From assembly GCA_024275895.1 (NCBI GenBank), contig JAJRYE010000104.1, positions 1 through 37,008 on the forward strand: a DNA stretch of 37,008 bases, in the 5' to 3' direction. The translations under genes were made by a program, and so were the position numbers. The number at the start of each line of letters is the position of its first letter. The first letter of the stretch is position 1. Under the pieces are notes generated by a model, which worked only from the letters and a program-made list of their open reading frames with translations, ran no database searches and had not been told where the DNA came from. Of the stretch, positions 8,198 through 17,922 are shown in pieces. The stretch comes from Alphaproteobacteria bacterium. GTDB lineage: Bacteria > Pseudomonadota > Alphaproteobacteria > Rhizobiales > BM303.

Positions 8198-10045
8198 TCA
8201 GGCGGCAGGTCCGGGGAAGGCGGATTCATCAAAAAGTTCGGTCAGTTTGTCAACCATGGCGCCGCCAAGTTCCTCGGCATCGTTAATGGTTACGGCGCGG
8301 CGGTAGTATCTTGTCACGTCATGGCCAATGCCGATGGCGATCAGGTTGACGGGCGAGGCCATCTCGATATTGCGGATCACTTCACGCAGATGTTTTTCCA
8401 GATAATTGCCCGTATTGACCGACAAGGTTGAATCATCGACCGGAGCGCCGTCTGATATCACCATTAAAATACGGCGCTGTTCGGGCCGGGTCAGCAGCCT
8501 TTGATGTGCCCAGAGCAGCGCCTCGCCATCGATATTTTCCTTTAAAATCCCCTCGCGCATCATCAGCCCCAGATTGCGCCGCCCGCGCCGCCAGGGGCAA
8601 TCGGCCGCCTTGTAGATAATATGGCGCAGATCATTGAGACGCCCCGGATTGGCGGGTTTGTTCCGGCCCAGCCAGTCCTCGCGCGCGCGGCCGCCCTTCC
8701 ATGCCTTGGTGGTGAAGCCCAAAATCTCGACCTTGACGCCGCAGCGCTCAAGGGTGCGCGACAATATATCGGCGCAGGTGGCCGCCACCATGATCGGGCG
8801 GCCGCGCATGGAGCCGGAATTATCGAGCAGCAGGGTGACGATGGTATCGCGGAACTCGGCGTCATGTTCTTGCTTGAAGGAGAGAGGCTGCATCGGATCG
8901 ATAATCAAACGGGTCAGGCGGGAAGGGTCAAGCTGGCCCTCTTCAAGATCAAACTCCCAGCCGCGGTTTTGCTGTGCCATGAGCTTTCGTTGCAGCCGGT
9001 TGGCCAGACGGGCCACCATCGATTGAAGATGCGCCAGTTGCCGGTCGAGAGTGGCGCGTAGGCGGGTGAGCTCTTCGGGCGAGGCTAAATCCTCAGCCGC
9101 GATCACCTCGTCATGAGCGCTGGTGAAGATGTGATAATCAGAACGGAACTGCCAGTTATGGTCGGGATATTCGGGTTGCCAGGGGCGGTTTTCCTCATCG
9201 GCGTTTACATCTCCGTCGGCATCTGATGAGCCCATGGTGTCCATATCCTGCAACAGGCTGGAGCCGTCCCCGGCCTCGGAACCGGCGCTTTGCATATCGC
9301 CCATCTCGTCTTCAGAATCAGGCGAGGTGCCCTCTTCGCTCTGGCCTTGGGTGCCGGCCTCGTTGTTTTTGTTGTCGGCCCCGTCTTCTGAATCGCAGTT
9401 TTCATCTCCGGGCTCGTCGCCAAGCTCAAGCGCATCGAGGATATCGCGGCTGAGCCGGGCAAAGCCGTCCTGATCATCAATCATGCGGGTTATTTTCGCC
9501 AGTTGTCTGCCGGCCCGGTCTTCAATCCATGTCCGCCAGGCGTCAAGGACGGGCCGGGCGGCTTCAGGAGCGGCTTTGCCGGTGAGATATTCGCGCGCCA
9601 GAAGCGCAACGGCCTCTTCCAGAGGTGGCGGGGGATTGCCGTTAGTCTGCGTTGCCCGGCGCGCCAGGTAGCGCGCGTCAAGCATGGCGTCTAGATTTTC
9701 CGCCATGCCGCTCATGGCGCTGGCGCCAAGGGCCTCGACGCGGGTTTGCTCAATGGCTTCGTAAACGGCGCGGGCCTGGGCGCTTTTGGGCTTGTGACTC
9801 TCGTATATTTTATTGTCATGCGCTGTAATACGCATGGCGGCGGCATCAGCCTGACCGCGCAGGATAGCCGCCTGCGCCTTGTCCAGATCAAGGGGTGGTT
9901 CCTCGACCCGGACGATCTTGCCGGCAAGGCCGGGCCGGGCGGCTCCAAAGGTGACTTCGGTTTCAATATCGGCCGCGATCGCCCGTGTTGCCTGAACCAG
10001 AGCGTGTTTGAAAGCCTCCTTGCGGGTCTGTGCCGGGCCGCTCAT
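8198..10045 (-). CDS. cobT: Cobaltochelatase-type subunit CobT (VWA domain)
   Basis: This 615-residue protein is the partner of the CobS AAA+ ATPase. It has an N-terminal conserved region, then a very acidic low-complexity linker at about 210–290. A C-terminal von Willebrand A domain follows, with its MIDAS motif DNSGSM intact (D408, S410, S412). In aerobic cobalamin synthesis CobN–CobS–CobT inserts cobalt into hydrogenobyrinic acid diamide. The large CobN chelatase subunit is not in this window and no other cob gene is nearby. The start overlaps the cobS stop as TGATG, which indicates translational coupling. Confidence 0.95.
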   Translation of the reverse strand: MSGPAQTRKEAFKHALVQATRAIAADIETEVTFGAARPGLAGKIVRVEEPPLDLDKAQAAILRGQADAAAMRITAHDNKIYESHKPKSAQARAVYEAIEQTRVEALGASAMSGMAENLDAMLDARYLARRATQTNGNPPPPLEEAVALLAREYLTGKAAPEAARPVLDAWRTWIEDRAGRQLAKITRMIDDQDGFARLSRDILDALELGDEPGDENCDSEDGADNKNNEAGTQGQSEEGTSPDSEDEMGDMQSAGSEAGDGSSLLQDMDTMGSSDADGDVNADEENRPWQPEYPDHNWQFRSDYHIFTSAHDEVIAAEDLASPEELTRLRATLDRQLAHLQSMVARLANRLQRKLMAQQNRGWEFDLEEGQLDPSRLTRLIIDPMQPLSFKQEHDAEFRDTIVTLLLDNSGSMRGRPIMVAATCADILSRTLERCGVKVEILGFTTKAWKGGRAREDWLGRNKPANPGRLNDLRHIIYKAADCPWRRGRRNLGLMMREGILKENIDGEALLWAHQRLLTRPEQRRILMVISDGAPVDDSTLSVNTGNYLEKHLREVIRNIEMASPVNLIAIGIGHDVTRYYRRAVTINDAEELGGAMVDKLTELFDESAFPGPAA

Positions 10046-11037
10046 CAGCTCAGGGCGATATTAAGGCTGGATTCGGGCAACTCCTCGCCAAAGCAGCGCT
10101 GGTAAAATTCGGCCACCACGGGGCGTTCAAGCTCGTCGCATTTGTTCAGGAAGGTGACACGGAAGGCGAAGGCGATATCATCGAAAATCTGCGCGTTCTC
10201 GGCCCAGGTGATGACGGTGCGCGGTGACATCACGGTGGAAAGATCGCCGTTCATGAAGGCGCCGCGGGTGAAATCGGCCACCCGCACCATATTGGAAATG
10301 ATTTCGCGTTTTTCCGGGCTTGCGGCAAAGGCCTTCACCTTGGCGAGGATAATACCCTGCTCCATGTCATGGGGCAGATAATTCAAGGTAGTAACAATCG
10401 ACCAGCGGTCCATCTGGCCCTGATTGATCTGCTGGGTGCCGTGGTAAAGGCCGCTGGTATCGCCAAGACCGATGGTGTTGGTGGTGGAAAACAGCCGGAA
10501 AGCGGGGTGGGGGCGGATGACCTTGTTCTGGTCCAGCAAGGTGAGCTTGCCCGAGACCTCCAGGACCCGCTGGATGACAAACATGACATCGGGGCGTCCG
10601 GCGTCATATTCGTCAAACACCAGCGCGACATTATTTTGCAGCGCCCAGGGCAAAATGCCCTCGCGGAACTCGGTGATCTGCTTGCCGTCCTGAAGCACGA
10701 TTGCGTCCTTGCCGACGAGGTCGATGCGACTGATATGGCTGTCGAGATTAACCCGGACGCAGGGCCAGTTGAGCCGGGCCGCAACCTGTTCGATATGGGT
10801 TGATTTGCCGGTGCCGTGATAGCCCTGAATCATGACCCGCCGGTTATGGGAAAACCCGGCCAGAATGGCCAGGGTGGTCTCGCGGTCAAACAGGTAGTCC
10901 TGATCCAGATCCGGCACATGCTCGTCGGCTTGCGAAAACGCCGGGGCCTTGAGGTCGGAATCAATGCCGAAGATCTGTCGGACATCGATTTCCATGTCCG
11001 GGGTCTGGATTTTCTCTGGCGTTTTAAGTGTTGTCAT
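10045..11037 (-). CDS. cobS: Cobaltochelatase-type AAA+ ATPase subunit CobS
   Basis: This 330-residue MoxR-like AAA+ ATPase has Walker [10 protein letters not shown] (72–80) and Walker B LVFDEYD with D142/E143. The N-terminal [12 protein letters not shown] segment is typical of CobS. The start is ATG 11037, because AGGAAAG lies 5–8 bases upstream. An upstream TTG (11052) would overlap the J-protein gene and is less likely. It begins 8 bases after the J-protein stop and ends overlapping cobT. It provides ATP-driven remodelling for CobN, or for another client if CobN is absent. Confidence 0.95.
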   Translation of the reverse strand: MTTLKTPEKIQTPDMEIDVRQIFGIDSDLKAPAFSQADEHVPDLDQDYLFDRETTLAILAGFSHNRRVMIQGYHGTGKSTHIEQVAARLNWPCVRVNLDSHISRIDLVGKDAIVLQDGKQITEFREGILPWALQNNVALVFDEYDAGRPDVMFVIQRVLEVSGKLTLLDQNKVIRPHPAFRLFSTTNTIGLGDTSGLYHGTQQINQGQMDRWSIVTTLNYLPHDMEQGIILAKVKAFAASPEKREIISNMVRVADFTRGAFMNGDLSTVMSPRTVITWAENAQIFDDIAFAFRVTFLNKCDELERPVVAEFYQRCFGEELPESSLNIALS

Positions 11038-11045
11038 GGTCTTTC

Positions 11046-11642
11046 CTAGCAAAGCCCGACGGATTTCAGATGGCGATAGGCGTCGATAATTTCACGAAGC
11101 TGATCTTCGGCGTCACGAGAGCCGCCATTTGCGTCAGGATGATGGCGCTTGATGAGGATCTTGTACTGGATCTTTATTTGATGTGCGTCGGCGGTTTCGT
11201 CAAGTTCCATAATGCGCAGGGATTTGCGTTCCAGAGGGCGGATTTTGCGCTGCCTTGTGCGCCCGCGCGCTTCATCGGCCTTCCCGCTTCCCGAGAACAG
11301 CCCGTAGCGGTCATGCATTTTTGATGCGGGTCTTGATCCGGGGAGCTTGTCTTTTGAGCCCATGGCCCAGGTTGGCCGGTGGCCGGTCAGGGCATCGCGC
11401 TGAAAATTGGCCACATCCGTATCTTCCATGCCGTCAAAAAAATTATAACTCTTGTTGTACTGGCGCACATGATCAAGGCAGAAATGAAAATACTCACCCT
11501 TGGCATCGCGCCCTTTGGGAGCCTTGTAGGGGGCCGGTTTGCCGCATCCGCTCCACTCGCATTTCTGGCTCTCGCGGCGCAAACGCAAATCGTTTTCCGG
11601 TTTGATCCGGATGCTGTCGAAATATTTTGAAGTCAGTTTCAT
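11046..11642 (-). CDS. J-domain (DnaJ-class) co-chaperone
   Basis: This 198-residue protein has its J domain at the C-terminus (about 140–195), with the HPD motif at 168–170. The N-terminal half has a CxxxxC pair (C28, C33) and a later C55/H58, compatible with zinc binding. HPD-containing J domains stimulate Hsp70 ATPase. The client is unknown. It is the first gene of the cobS–cobT–phytase-like operon and diverges from bolA. This neighbourhood recurs in alphaproteobacteria as far as I recall. The start ATG 11642 has only a weak ribosome-binding site. Confidence 0.9.
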   Translation of the reverse strand: MKLTSKYFDSIRIKPENDLRLRRESQKCEWSGCGKPAPYKAPKGRDAKGEYFHFCLDHVRQYNKSYNFFDGMEDTDVANFQRDALTGHRPTWAMGSKDKLPGSRPASKMHDRYGLFSGSGKADEARGRTRQRKIRPLERKSLRIMELDETADAHQIKIQYKILIKRHHPDANGGSRDAEDQLREIIDAYRHLKSVGLC

Positions 11643-11789
11643 AACGTTCGGAATGTGGCCTTGGCCCGCTTTCTGTGGAAATCCGCGATCCTTGTTCTTG
11701 TCTGGAAAACTTGAGGATTCGCGAAAAAAACTCTATCAGGACGCGAAGGGATATCAAATTTTTACTCCAATATCAAAGAGAATGAAGCC

Positions 11790-12065
11790 ATGAGTGTAGC
11801 AAAACAAATGGAAGAGAAGCTGATCAGGGCATTTTCGCCCTGCACGGTCGAAGTGCTGGACCAGTCGGCCAGGCATGCCGGGCATGCCGGATCGCGCCCC
11901 GGGGGCGAGACGCATTTTCATGTCACGATCGAGGCGCAGGCCTTTGCCGGCAAGAGCCGGGTGATGTGCCACCGGATGGTGAATGAGGTTTTGGCCGATG
12001 ATCTGAACGGGCCGGTTCATGCGCTGGCGCTCTCGACCTCCGCGCCGGCGGGAACAGGGAAATGA
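11790..12065 (+). CDS. bolA: BolA-family protein
   Basis: This 91-residue protein carries the BolA fold signatures ETHFHVTI and HRMVNEVL. It also has the HAGHAGSRPGG loop usual in proteobacterial BolA. BolA proteins pair with monothiol glutaredoxins to bind [2Fe-2S] clusters, and some act as DNA-binding regulators. The glutaredoxin encoded at 29.4 kb is dithiol, so it is not the obvious partner. A 147-bp gap divides it from the divergent J-protein gene. The acetyltransferase gene overlaps its stop codon. Confidence 0.93.
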   Translation: MSVAKQMEEKLIRAFSPCTVEVLDQSARHAGHAGSRPGGETHFHVTIEAQAFAGKSRVMCHRMVNEVLADDLNGPVHALALSTSAPAGTGK

Positions 12066-12577
12066 GCCAAAAGCCAAGATATCGCGGCCGGCTTGTTCTC
12101 AGGGCCATTGCCCCGGATGATGCCGGGTTCATCAAGGCTCTTGCGGAGGCAAAACTGCTGACTTCAGGGCTTTCAGGTTCCAGTTGCGCCAATTTTGCCT
12201 TTGTTAACAAGGCGGGGGAACCGGTGGGCTATGCGGGGTACACGGTCTTTGACAAGATTGCCCTGCTGCGTTCATGCGTTGTGCTGCCCCGGCACCGGGG
12301 CTTGCGGGTTGGCGGACGGCTTACGGCGGCGCTGATCTCGCAGCTTCAGGGGATGGGGGTTGCCCGCGTCTATCTGCTTACCGAAGGGGCGGAGTTTTTC
12401 TTCGCAACTCTGGGCTTTGCGGCGCTGGGGCGTGATCAGGCGCCCGGGCCGATCGCCCAGACCGAGCAGTTTGTGCGTCATTGCTCCGATGAGGCGGTGT
12501 TCATGATGCGGCCGCTGGATGAAATGATGCATATGAAGCTCGATGACATTCATCCGGTGGCGAGAAAAGCAAAATAG
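12062..12577 (+). CDS. GNAT-family N-acetyltransferase, ArsN2-like
   Basis: This 171-residue protein has the acetyl-CoA loop VVLPRHRGLRVGGRL (about 77–91, the R/QxxGxG/A element). The segment after it (VYLLTEGAEFFFATLGF, then a QF…C…A…M tail) closely follows the ArsN2/arsinothricin-acetyltransferase-like group. The true substrate is unknown and no ars genes are near. Its ATG overlaps the bolA stop by four bases (ATGA), so the two are translationally coupled. Confidence 0.85.
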   Translation: MSQKPRYRGRLVLRAIAPDDAGFIKALAEAKLLTSGLSGSSCANFAFVNKAGEPVGYAGYTVFDKIALLRSCVVLPRHRGLRVGGRLTAALISQLQGMGVARVYLLTEGAEFFFATLGFAALGRDQAPGPIAQTEQFVRHCSDEAVFMMRPLDEMMHMKLDDIHPVARKAK

Positions 12578-12608
12578 CGGCTCAAACCGGATTATGAACC
12601 CGGCGGGG

Positions 12609-13871
12609 TTATGAACCCAGCGGGGTTATGCGCAAGGACGTGATCCGGTTGCGCTTGCGTTTCAGGACGTGGAAACGGTAGCCGTAATAAGTGAAGGTCT
12701 GGCCCGCCTCGGGGATGGTCTGGGCTTCGTGGATGACCAGCCCGGCGACGGTTGTGGCCTGGTCATCGGGCAATTGCCAGTCCATGGCGCGGTTGAGATC
12801 GCGAACCGGGATGGAGCCGTCCACATTGACCGACCCATCGGGCTGTGGACGCACCCCGTTAATCACCGTATCGTGCTCATCGGCAATCTCGCCGACGATT
12901 TCCTCCAGAATATCTTCCAGGGTGATCAGTCCCTGAACCTCGCCATATTCATCAACAACAATGGCAAAATGAGTCTTGCGGCGTAAAAAGGCGTTAAGCT
13001 GGTCCCTTACCGAAGTGGTCTCGGGCACGAACCATGGCGGTGTGTACAGCTCTTCCAGCCTGATCTTCTGCGGATCATTGCCGGCGTCGTTCATGGCCTG
13101 AAACAAATCCTTGGCGTGCAGAATGCCGATAATATTATCCGGCTCGTCTTTCCACACCGGCAGGCGCGTTATGCCGCTTTTGACGACCTTGGATATGATG
13201 CTGTCCACCGGCGTTTCGGCATCGATCATCTTCATTTTGGTGCGGTGGATCATGATGTCGGAGACCTCAAGCTCCTGAAGGTCAAGTATGCCGCCCAGCA
13301 TGTCGCGGTCGCGCCTGATCACGCCGCCTTCCTTGTGGTGCAGGGCGATGGCACCGCGCAGTTCCTCCTGGGCGGAAAGAACGGAGGTGTCCTTGCCCGC
13401 TCCGAGCAGTTTTAAAGTCAGGCGCACAAGCCACTCCACCGCCATCGTTACGGGGGAAAAAACGGCGACCACCAGACGCAAAACCGGCGCAACGCCCAGC
13501 GCCATGCGGTCCGGGTTGCCGATGGCGTAGGTTTTGGGCAGAACCTCGGCGAAAACCACCACAAGGGCGGTCATGACCACGGTGGCGATCAAAACCCCCT
13601 TGGAGCCGAAGAAATGCAGAAATACCGAAGTCGCCAGCGCCGAGGCGAGAATATTGACCAGATTGTTGCCGAGCAAAATGGCGCCGAGAAATTTCTCCTT
13701 GCTGGAGATCAGAACCTCGATCATGGCGGCGCGGGACGAACCCTTGCGGCTGAGCTGATGAATGCGGGCGCGCGATAACGCCGTAAGGGCGGTTTCGGAG
13801 CCGGAGAAAAAGGCGGATACGGCCAGCAGCAAAACAATAAAAAACAGGGTGAGAGCGATGGTTGTGGTCAT
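12609..13871 (-). CDS. HlyC/CorC (CNNM/TlyC)-family membrane protein with CBS pair
   Basis: This 420-residue inner-membrane protein begins with a DUF21/CNNM domain of about four hydrophobic segments (residues 1–190, with FFSGSETALTALSRARIHQL). Two CBS domains follow (about 205–330; IMIHRTKM and FAIVVDEYGEVQGLITLEDI). A CorC_HlyC C-terminal domain closes it. Relatives are linked to Mg2+/Co2+ export or homeostasis. The haemolysin label is historical. Its ATG overlaps the aroB stop by four bases, making it the last gene of aroK–aroB–corC. Its own stop codon lies inside a 17-bp tandem repeat. Confidence 0.92.
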   Translation of the reverse strand: MTTTIALTLFFIVLLLAVSAFFSGSETALTALSRARIHQLSRKGSSRAAMIEVLISSKEKFLGAILLGNNLVNILASALATSVFLHFFGSKGVLIATVVMTALVVVFAEVLPKTYAIGNPDRMALGVAPVLRLVVAVFSPVTMAVEWLVRLTLKLLGAGKDTSVLSAQEELRGAIALHHKEGGVIRRDRDMLGGILDLQELEVSDIMIHRTKMKMIDAETPVDSIISKVVKSGITRLPVWKDEPDNIIGILHAKDLFQAMNDAGNDPQKIRLEELYTPPWFVPETTSVRDQLNAFLRRKTHFAIVVDEYGEVQGLITLEDILEEIVGEIADEHDTVINGVRPQPDGSVNVDGSIPVRDLNRAMDWQLPDDQATTVAGLVIHEAQTIPEAGQTFTYYGYRFHVLKRKRNRITSLRITPLGS

Positions 13872-15001
13872 TTTTTGTCAAGTTTTTCCAGCAGGAAGGA
13901 TTTGAGTTCATCTCTTGAAATATCGGCGGCGATGAAGGATTTGCCAATGGCGCGGGCGAGAATAAAAACAAGTTTGCCGCCGGTGACCTTCTTGTCCTGC
14001 TCCATGAGCTGCATCAAATGTTCTATGTCCGGCGCGGCGCCGGGGATATCGCTTATGCAAACCGGCAGGCCGGAAGCGGCAAGATGGGCACTGACGCGGC
14101 CGGCATCCTGCCCGGTGCACAGGCCGAGTTTAACCGAAAATTCAAAGGCGAGCGCCATGCCGATGGCGACCCCCTCGCCGTGGTAAAGCCGGTCGCCATA
14201 GCCGGTCGCCGCTTCCAGGACATGACCAAATGTGTGGCCGAGATTGAGCAGGGCGCGGCTTCCCCTCTCGTGCTCGTCTTTGGCGACGATGGCGGCCTTG
14301 GCGCGGCAGCTTGTCTCGATGGCGTGGATAAGCGAGGCGCTCTCGCGGGCAAAAACCCGGCTCCGGTTGGCCTCGCACCATTGAAAAAAATCAGGATCGC
14401 CGATCAGGCCGTATTTGACGATTTCGCCATAACCGGAGCGGAACTGGCGTTCGGGCAGGGTGGCCAGAACATTGCTGTCCGCCAGCACGGCGAGGGGCTG
14501 GTGAAAGGCGCCGACAAGGTTTTTGCCCTGGGGCGTGTTGATGCCGGTTTTGCCGCCCACGGAGCTGTCAACCTGGGCCAGAACCGTGGTGGGGATCTGG
14601 ATAAAATTGACGCCGCGGCGGATGATATGGGCGGCAAAACCGGCCAGATCACCGATAACCCCGCCGCCAAAGGCGATAATGACATCGCCCCGCTCAATTC
14701 CGGCCCGTAAAATTTCCTCGCACAGTTTTTCCAGTTGTGAAAAACTTTTACTCGCCTCGCCGGGGGATGCAATGATGCTTTTATGGGCGATCCCGGCTTT
14801 TCCCAGCGCCGCTTGCAATGGGTTCAAATGCAGGGCGGCGACATTTTCATCGGTGATGATCAGGGTGAAGGGGCGGGCAAGATGCGGGCGGATAAGATCG
14901 CCGGCGCGCTCCAGCAATCCCGGCCCGATATGGATCGGGTAGGCGCGTTTGCCGAGATCGACGCTGAGGCTTTTGCAATGCGGGTTTGAAGGTGCAGTCA
15001 T
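13868..15001 (-). CDS. aroB: 3-dehydroquinate synthase
   Basis: This 377-residue enzyme converts DAHP to 3-dehydroquinate, the second step of the shikimate pathway, using NAD+ and Zn2+. Visible signatures are AFGGGVIGDLAGFAA, then PTTVLAQVDSSVGGKTGIN, and the metal-ligand region LLNLGHTFGH with GEGVAIGM downstream. The full catalytic core is present. I take ATG 15001, one base past the aroK stop. A TTG at 15043 would overlap aroK by 41 bases. It forms an operon with aroK upstream and the CorC-like gene downstream. Confidence 0.96.
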   Translation of the reverse strand: MTAPSNPHCKSLSVDLGKRAYPIHIGPGLLERAGDLIRPHLARPFTLIITDENVAALHLNPLQAALGKAGIAHKSIIASPGEASKSFSQLEKLCEEILRAGIERGDVIIAFGGGVIGDLAGFAAHIIRRGVNFIQIPTTVLAQVDSSVGGKTGINTPQGKNLVGAFHQPLAVLADSNVLATLPERQFRSGYGEIVKYGLIGDPDFFQWCEANRSRVFARESASLIHAIETSCRAKAAIVAKDEHERGSRALLNLGHTFGHVLEAATGYGDRLYHGEGVAIGMALAFEFSVKLGLCTGQDAGRVSAHLAASGLPVCISDIPGAAPDIEHLMQLMEQDKKVTGGKLVFILARAIGKSFIAADISRDELKSFLLEKLDKK

Positions 15002-15002
15002 T

Positions 15003-15569
15003 TTAAGCGTTCGCGGGCTCCATAAGGGCGAGTTCCTCAACAACCGAGCTTACAATTGCGTCGTGAGGCTCCTCGGTGCTCACGATGGTAATTTCAGCCT
15101 GTTCATAGACAGGATAGCGCTCATTGATGAGTTTTTTCATAATGGCTTCGGGGTCGGGCTCTTGCAGCAAGGGGCGGTGTGAGCGCCGCTGTACTCTTTC
15201 CATCAGGATTTCAAGGCTTGCCTTGAGCCAGACCGAAACGCTGTTGGCGAGGATAAGCTCACGGGTGGCCGTGTTCATGAAAGCGCCGCCGCCGGTGGCC
15301 AGCACCTGGGGGCCGCCTTTCAACAGCCGGGATATGACCTTGGCCTCGCCGATTCTGAAATGGGCCTCGCCATGGGCGGCGAAGATATCGGCGATGCTTT
15401 GCCCCGCCGCTTCTTCTATCGCCTGATCGCTGTCAGTGAAGGGCAGGTCAAGCCGGGCGGCGAGGCGGCGGCCGATGGTTGTCTTGCCTGCCCCCATCAG
15501 GCCGATGAGCACAATGGAGCGATTTCCAAGCCGCGCCCTGATCTGGTTTATCTTTGTAATTTGCGACAT
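15003..15569 (-). CDS. aroK: Shikimate kinase
   Basis: From ATG 15569 the product is 188 residues. It phosphorylates shikimate at the 3-hydroxyl in the cytoplasm. The P-loop is GLMGAGKTT (23–31). The shikimate-binding D(S)D near FTDSDQAIEE, the FRIGEAKV arginine and the ATGGGAF glycine loop are all visible. HRPLL near the C-terminus belongs to the lid. In-frame ATG 15629 and TTG 15653 lie upstream. None of the starts has a strong ribosome-binding site, and I chose the one matching usual family length. It is the first gene of aroK–aroB–corC. Confidence 0.94.
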   Translation of the reverse strand: MSQITKINQIRARLGNRSIVLIGLMGAGKTTIGRRLAARLDLPFTDSDQAIEEAAGQSIADIFAAHGEAHFRIGEAKVISRLLKGGPQVLATGGGAFMNTATRELILANSVSVWLKASLEILMERVQRRSHRPLLQEPDPEAIMKKLINERYPVYEQAEITIVSTEEPHDAIVSSVVEELALMEPANA

Positions 15570-15708
15570 GGAAACGTGAAAAACTGTTGCGGGGACCTGA
15601 TATTTATTGAAGCTTTGCTGCTGTTTCATATCGGACAGCTTGCCTGCATGCAAGGAATGGAGGATATTTGCTCATATCGCGTGATTTGAAACAACCGGAA
15701 GAATTGTT

Positions 15709-15873
15709 ATGCCAACCCTTTTTCGCATGTTTGTCATTCTCGCCCTGATGGGCGGCGGCTTCCTGGGCTTTCTTGTCTATCTGGGGTCTTCGGCCGAGCC
15801 GGTGCGGCAGGAGGTTCTGGTTGATATTCCGCTAAATCCGGCCGCGAAGGACGCGCGGAGCGGCAATCCGTAA
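15709..15873 (+). CDS. Small single-pass membrane protein upstream of xerD
   Basis: This 54-residue product begins MPTLFRMFVILALMGGGFLG. It has one membrane helix (about residues 6–27) and a short periplasmic tail ending in KDARSGNP. A GGAAGA ribosome-binding site lies 8–13 bases upstream. Its TAA overlaps the xerD ATG (TAATG), so the two are translationally coupled. Coding status is supported by the start signal, the coherent helix and the coupling. I do not recognise a function. Confidence 0.7.
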   Translation: MPTLFRMFVILALMGGGFLGFLVYLGSSAEPVRQEVLVDIPLNPAAKDARSGNP

Positions 15874-16802
15874 TGCGCTCCGGGCACCAGGGGCTCCACT
15901 ATGTGGAGGCGTTTCTTGAGATGATGAGCGTCGAGCGCGCCGCCTCGGTCAATACGCTGGGGGCGTATCAATCCGATCTGCTCGATTTCATCGCCTTTAT
16001 CTCACGCAAGGGGGCAAGCCTGGTGGATTTCGAGCCTGAACATATCCGCGCCTATCTTGCGGGGCTTGAAGCGGTGGGGATTGCCGCCTCAACCGCCGCG
16101 CGGCGGCTCTCCAGTATCCGGCAGATTTGCGCCTTTATGCTGGCCGAGCAGATCAGGGACGATAATCCGGCAGAGGTGATCGACAGCCCACGGCAGGGGC
16201 GAACCCTGCCCAAAACCCTGAGCGAGGCGCAGATCGGGGCCCTGCTGGAAGCGGCGCGGGAGATGACCGGGACGGCAAAAACGCAAACAGCGCGCAAAAA
16301 AGCCATGCGGCTGCATTGCCTGCTGGAGATCCTTTACGCCACCGGCTTAAGGGTCAGCGAACTGGTCGGGCTGCCGGTGAGCGCAAGGGGGATGGAGGGG
16401 CAGGTGCTGATTGTCAGCGGCAAGGGAGGGCGCGAGCGGCTGGTGCCGTTGACTCCGGCGGCGCAGACGGCGATAGAAGATTATATGGATGTGGCCGGGA
16501 TCAAGCGGAGCGGCTATCTGTTTCCCTCGCGCGGCAGGGCCGGTCATCTGACGCGTCAGCGCTTTGCCCAGGAGCTGAAAACCCTGGCCATACGGGCCGG
16601 AATTTCATCAGGCGGGATTTCGCCGCATGTTCTGCGCCATGCTTTTGCCACCCATTTGCTCAATAACGGGGCCGATTTGCGCGCCGTGCAGCAGATGCTG
16701 GGGCATGCGGATATCTCCACCACCCAGATTTACACTCATGTGCTGGAAGAGCGGCTGCGCGCCCTTGTGGAGGCGCATCACCCGCTAGCGAAAATGAATT
16801 GA
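15873..16802 (+). CDS. xerD: Tyrosine recombinase XerD (site-specific, dif resolution)
   Basis: This 309-residue protein has an N-terminal SAM-like DNA-binding domain (1–105) and a C-terminal catalytic domain. All catalytic residues are present: R160 (TGLRVSEL), K184, H252 and R255 (HVLRH), H278 (LGHADIS), and nucleophile Y287 (QIYTHV). XerC/XerD resolve chromosome dimers at dif under FtsK control. XerC is not in the window and no dif site was noticed. The XerD rather than XerC assignment rests on overall resemblance and the accA neighbourhood. Confidence 0.92.
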   Translation: MRSGHQGLHYVEAFLEMMSVERAASVNTLGAYQSDLLDFIAFISRKGASLVDFEPEHIRAYLAGLEAVGIAASTAARRLSSIRQICAFMLAEQIRDDNPAEVIDSPRQGRTLPKTLSEAQIGALLEAAREMTGTAKTQTARKKAMRLHCLLEILYATGLRVSELVGLPVSARGMEGQVLIVSGKGGRERLVPLTPAAQTAIEDYMDVAGIKRSGYLFPSRGRAGHLTRQRFAQELKTLAIRAGISSGGISPHVLRHAFATHLLNNGADLRAVQQMLGHADISTTQIYTHVLEERLRALVEAHHPLAKMN

Positions 16803-16893
16803 GCAACAGGGCATGAATTTGACGACTTACGGCTTGACAGGCCGCGGCGGGGGCGTCACTTTCGCGGGCTAGCGATGAGTGTAAAATTTGAGC

Positions 16894-17847
16894 ATGCGTA
16901 CCTATCTTGATTTTGAAAAAACGGTGGCGGAGCTGGAGGGCAAGGTTGCGGAATTGCGCAATGTTGCTGCTGACGGGCCGTCTGTCTCGCTTGACGAGGA
17001 AGTGGCCAAGCTGGAGAAAAAAGCGCTTGAGGCGCTCAAGACCATCTATGCCAATCTGACCCCGTGGCAAAAAACGCAAGTGGCGCGCCATCCGGCAAGG
17101 CCGCATTTTTCCGATTATATTTCCAAGCTGATCGAGGATTTCACCCCGCTGGCCGGGGATCGGCGCTTTGCCGAGGATTGCGCCATTATTGGCGGTTTTG
17201 GCCGTTTTCGCGGCCAGAGCATCATGGTGATCGGCCATGAAAAGGGCTCGGACACCGAAAGCCGCCTGAAGCATAATTTTGGCATGGCGCGGCCTGAGGG
17301 CTACCGCAAGGCAATGCGCCTGATGGAGATGGCGGACAAGTTTTCCATTCCGGTCCTGACCCTGATTGATACTGCCGGGGCCTATCCGGGAATCGGCGCG
17401 GAGGAGCGCGGCCAGTCCGAGGCAATTGCGCGCTCAACCGAATGTTGTCTGCGCCTGCGCGTTCCTTTGCTCAGTGTTGTGATCGGCGAGGGCGGCTCGG
17501 GCGGCGCGGTGGCGATTGCGAGCGCGAACAAGGTTTTGATGCTGGAGCATTCCATTTACACCGTGGCCTCGCCGGAGGCGGCTTCCTCGATCTTGTGGCG
17601 CGATGCTTCGAAGGCGGAAGATGCGGCCAATTCGATGCGGATTACGGCGGAAGATCTAAAAGGCTTTGGCGTCATTGACGAGATCATCCCCGAGCCGGTC
17701 GGCGGAGCGCATCGAGATCCGGTGCAGACCATCGTTTCCACCGGCAACGCCATTGAAGCGGCGCTGCAAGGGTTGAGCGCCATGAGCCGAGAGGAAATTT
17801 TGCAGGACAGACGCCGCAAATTCCTCGACCTTGGCCAGTCTCTGTAA
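16894..17847 (+). CDS. accA: Acetyl-CoA carboxylase carboxyltransferase subunit alpha
   Basis: This 317-residue subunit, with AccD, transfers the carboxyl group from biotin to acetyl-CoA to make malonyl-CoA for fatty acid synthesis. Recognisable parts are the N-terminal coiled-coil start ([18 protein letters not shown]), [13 protein letters not shown], and [28 protein letters not shown] (oxyanion and CoA region) and [12 protein letters not shown] also match. The start is ATG 16894. A TTG two codons upstream is less likely. The ribosome-binding site is weak. A TTGACA box at 16834–16839 lies upstream without a clear -10. It follows xerD by 91 bases. Confidence 0.97.
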   Translation: MRTYLDFEKTVAELEGKVAELRNVAADGPSVSLDEEVAKLEKKALEALKTIYANLTPWQKTQVARHPARPHFSDYISKLIEDFTPLAGDRRFAEDCAIIGGFGRFRGQSIMVIGHEKGSDTESRLKHNFGMARPEGYRKAMRLMEMADKFSIPVLTLIDTAGAYPGIGAEERGQSEAIARSTECCLRLRVPLLSVVIGEGGSGGAVAIASANKVLMLEHSIYTVASPEAASSILWRDASKAEDAANSMRITAEDLKGFGVIDEIIPEPVGGAHRDPVQTIVSTGNAIEAALQGLSAMSREEILQDRRRKFLDLGQSL

Positions 17848-17922
17848 AAATTGATAGAGTATTAACGGGCTGTACACGCATATAAGCTCGAATGAAGGTC
17901 TGATTCGTGGGATAAAGCGGGC

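Noticed and set aside
11868-11892. CATGCCGGG repeat inside bolA
   Set aside because: It encodes HAGHAG, a normal BolA loop, so it is not a recent expansion.
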